In this document: positions 63,401 through 64,000 of the stretch, piece after piece
How positions within the stretch are numbered: the stretch's first letter is position 1
Layout: the number at the start of each line of letters is the position of its first letter
NCBI RefSeq assembly: GCF_900111155.1
Contig: NZ_FOGG01000012.1
Location: 62,001 to 126,000, forward strand
DNA length: 64,000 nt
Reading direction: 5' to 3'
From: Pedobacter rhizosphaerae
GTDB taxonomy: Bacteria; Bacteroidota; Bacteroidia; Sphingobacteriales; Sphingobacteriaceae
Program-made: the position numbers and the translations under genes
Notes under the pieces: generated by a model
Seen by the model: the letters and a program-made list of their open reading frames with translations, nothing else
Told to the model about the DNA's origin: nothing
Databases searched by the model: none

Positions 63401-63892
63401 TGGTCTGCTGCTGATTATGTGGCTGGTGGTGAGACCAATCCATATATGAATGGAACTTTTGGGAGTAATGTGCGCTATAAAGATCTTACCGTAAACTTTG
63501 CTTTTGCTTTCAGACTTGGCGGACAAGCATATAATACCAGTTTGGTACAAAAAGTAGAAAATGCAGACTTTATTTACAACGTAGATATCCGCGCATTAGA
63601 ACAACGTTGGTCAGTTCCTGGTCAGGCTGCGATTTATAAAGATATCGCTGATATTTCCCCAACCAAACCAACCTCAAGATTTGTTCAAAATCTGAGCGAA
63701 CTTAATTTTTCATCCGTAAGTATCGCCTATGACTTTAATAAACTGAAGTTTCTTGGTCCGGGAAATAAGAGCAGGATTAGCGTTGCACTCAACCTTAATG
63801 ACATTGCAAGGATCGCAACAGTTAAAACAGAGCGTGGTTTAGATTACCCATACGCTCGTACGGTATCCATGTCTGTTCAGGCTAACTTTTAA
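60437..63892 (+). CDS. SusC/RagA TonB-dependent transporter with N-terminal STN signalling domain
   Basis: The 1151-residue protein has an N-terminal extension before the signal peptide (core IILVLAISAQMLVASSVKGQ), as is usual for this class. The STN domain follows (about 55-135, LSQALEKIEKQTPFHFIYRD), then a carboxypeptidase-like domain (about 150-225), plug (about 240-370, LLKDASAKAIYGSKAGNGVV) and barrel to a terminal Phe (VQANF). The STN domain contacts FecR, so import is coupled to induction. The downstream SusD is cut by the window end. The imported glycan cannot be read from this part. Confidence 0.95.
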   Translation: MNFSAIAVKYRDCYVQCTHKKLLIDFMRITSFIILVLAISAQMLVASSVKGQQMEDVRVKLKLNRERLSQALEKIEKQTPFHFIYRDEEIREIPLLNLGETTTTLDILLTALLANSNLTFKQIDRHIIITKKIPVRSSQLNDANQIVNAITTNRDIQISGKVTDEKKIPIPGASVWVVGTKISTMTGSTGNFSINIPDSNAVLEIRFVGYKTKRVSARSGAYRFIQMEVEQQNLDEVVINNGLFDRKVGTSTGATSTFNNAQLKVVTNQNLIAGLAILDPSFIIVENNNLGSNPNNLPDVQMRGQTGFPNVGDEFANAPNLPLFILDGFETTLQRIYDLNINLIKSVTLLKDASAKAIYGSKAGNGVVVVETIKPEAGALRVSYSGSLNFTAPDLSSYELTNSAQKIQAEIRAGRYISANPINESALTAQYAINQKAALEGVDSYWLSQPLQNGYGQRHSVMVDGGDQSLRYSANMSYNNNIGVMKGSNRETISGSVNLSYFKEKFSFNNILTIDRNNANNSPYGSFAEYAKMNPYWRIKDEFGRLIPTYTNFGATVYNPLYNGELNSKDNSRYTNIVENFYTEWRPSAVLRFTGRVGINLQNNSSDNYISANNTRYASIPINSDLYQQRGQYTITNGRNSGLSTDIGAAYTLNKGKHQAIANAIYSITQNITNINGMTAVGFPNDNLDFISAGGGFTAGSRPTGSENTARTMAVTTAVNYAYDNRFLTDLSYRANASSQFGANNRWGSFWSAGLGWNLHNEAFLKNLKGKVDMLKLRASIGSTGTQNFSAYEALTSYRYNTTQNYNGDVGFNLISLANPDLRWQKVMDKNIGLDLGIFQRLSLRFDFYIKDTQNLLSDQILPLSTGFVSYKENIGEVRNQGYQIGANLRVYNNTASRTFVNVFVNAAHNTNRIRKVSSSLEQLNTTEDANKLNSGTNAEERALRQNPSTRYVPGQSMSTIWVVPSLGIDPSNGKEIFVKRDGTQTYVWSAADYVAGGETNPYMNGTFGSNVRYKDLTVNFAFAFRLGGQAYNTSLVQKVENADFIYNVDIRALEQRWSVPGQAAIYKDIADISPTKPTSRFVQNLSELNFSSVSIAYDFNKLKFLGPGNKSRISVALNLNDIARIATVKTERGLDYPYARTVSMSVQANF

Positions 63893-63902
63893 GACTTAGA
63901 AT

Positions 63903-64000
63903 ATGAAGACGATAAAAAATATTTATATTATTTTAATGCTAATTGCATTATTTTCAGTTTCTTCCTGTAAAAAATGGCTTGAGGTAAAGCCTAAAACAGA
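63903..64000 (+). CDS. SusD-type lipoprotein, 5' part only
   Basis: Only the first 32 codons are in the window: a lipoprotein signal peptide (MKTIKNIYIILMLIALFSVS) with lipobox cysteine C22, then KKWLEVKPKT, typical of SusD N-termini. It starts 10 bp after the SusC stop. The position makes SusD the clear expectation, but the domain itself lies outside the window. Confidence 0.8.
   Translation, partial: MKTIKNIYIILMLIALFSVSSCKKWLEVKPKT

Noticed and set aside
1-64000. tRNA, rRNA, riboswitch or insertion-sequence genes
   Set aside because: I looked in the spacers and found no cloverleaf, rRNA-like segment or transposase frame.

Overview
The window looks like chromosome of a Bacteroidota, most likely a Sphingobacteriaceae member close to Pedobacter. 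I infer this from low-GC DNA, three SusC/SusD pairs, a one-protein hybrid two-component regulator (HTCS), an ECF sigma/FecR pair beside a TonB receptor with an STN domain, and TAnnTTTG promoter elements. I see no rRNA, tRNA, CRISPR array, insertion sequence or phage genes.

Region 1 (1-3400) is the strangest part. Two diverged paralogues related to leucyl/phenylalanyl-tRNA--protein transferase (Aat) are each followed by a tandem array of about 91-bp palindromic units with a GCGATCGC core. There are 8 units after the first gene and 6 after the second. Region 2 (3400-9900) holds an AraC regulator divergent from hxlB-hxlA (ribulose monophosphate formaldehyde fixation), then a stress group: a DUF892 ferritin-like protein, an unknown protein, Mn-catalase, a NarL-type response regulator and an ECF sigma factor. 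Region 3 (10000-20450) has a TlpA-type thioredoxin with a secreted partner, a PepSY-like protein, an NTF2-like protein, an HxlR regulator, an AraC-MFS-hydrolase-cupin group, a DUF416 protein and an Arr rifampin ADP-ribosyltransferase. Region 4 (20670-34160) has a PAS histidine kinase, a SusC-SusD-metallophosphoesterase operon with a divergent TetR regulator, a secreted serine protease, a bestrophin channel and small proteins, separated by repeat-rich spacers.

Region 5 (34800-41200) is a two-gene signalling operon. A complete phytochrome photosensory module (PAS-GAF-PHY) with no output domain is followed 15 bp later by a 1610-residue CheB-CheR-PAS-histidine kinase hybrid. The likely logic is light sensing in trans.

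Region 6 (41750-58160) is a polysaccharide utilization locus read leftward: GH97 and HTCS, then SusC, SusD, a DUF3823 lipoprotein, a double GH43 enzyme and a GH2 enzyme. The enzymes suggest an arabinose- and galactose-containing plant glycan. Region 7 (58580-64000) starts another locus read rightward: ECF sigma, FecR anti-sigma, an STN-bearing SusC, and a SusD cut off by the window end.

The best candidates for something undescribed are the Aat-like gene/palindromic array pairs and the kinase-less phytochrome beside the CheB/CheR kinase.
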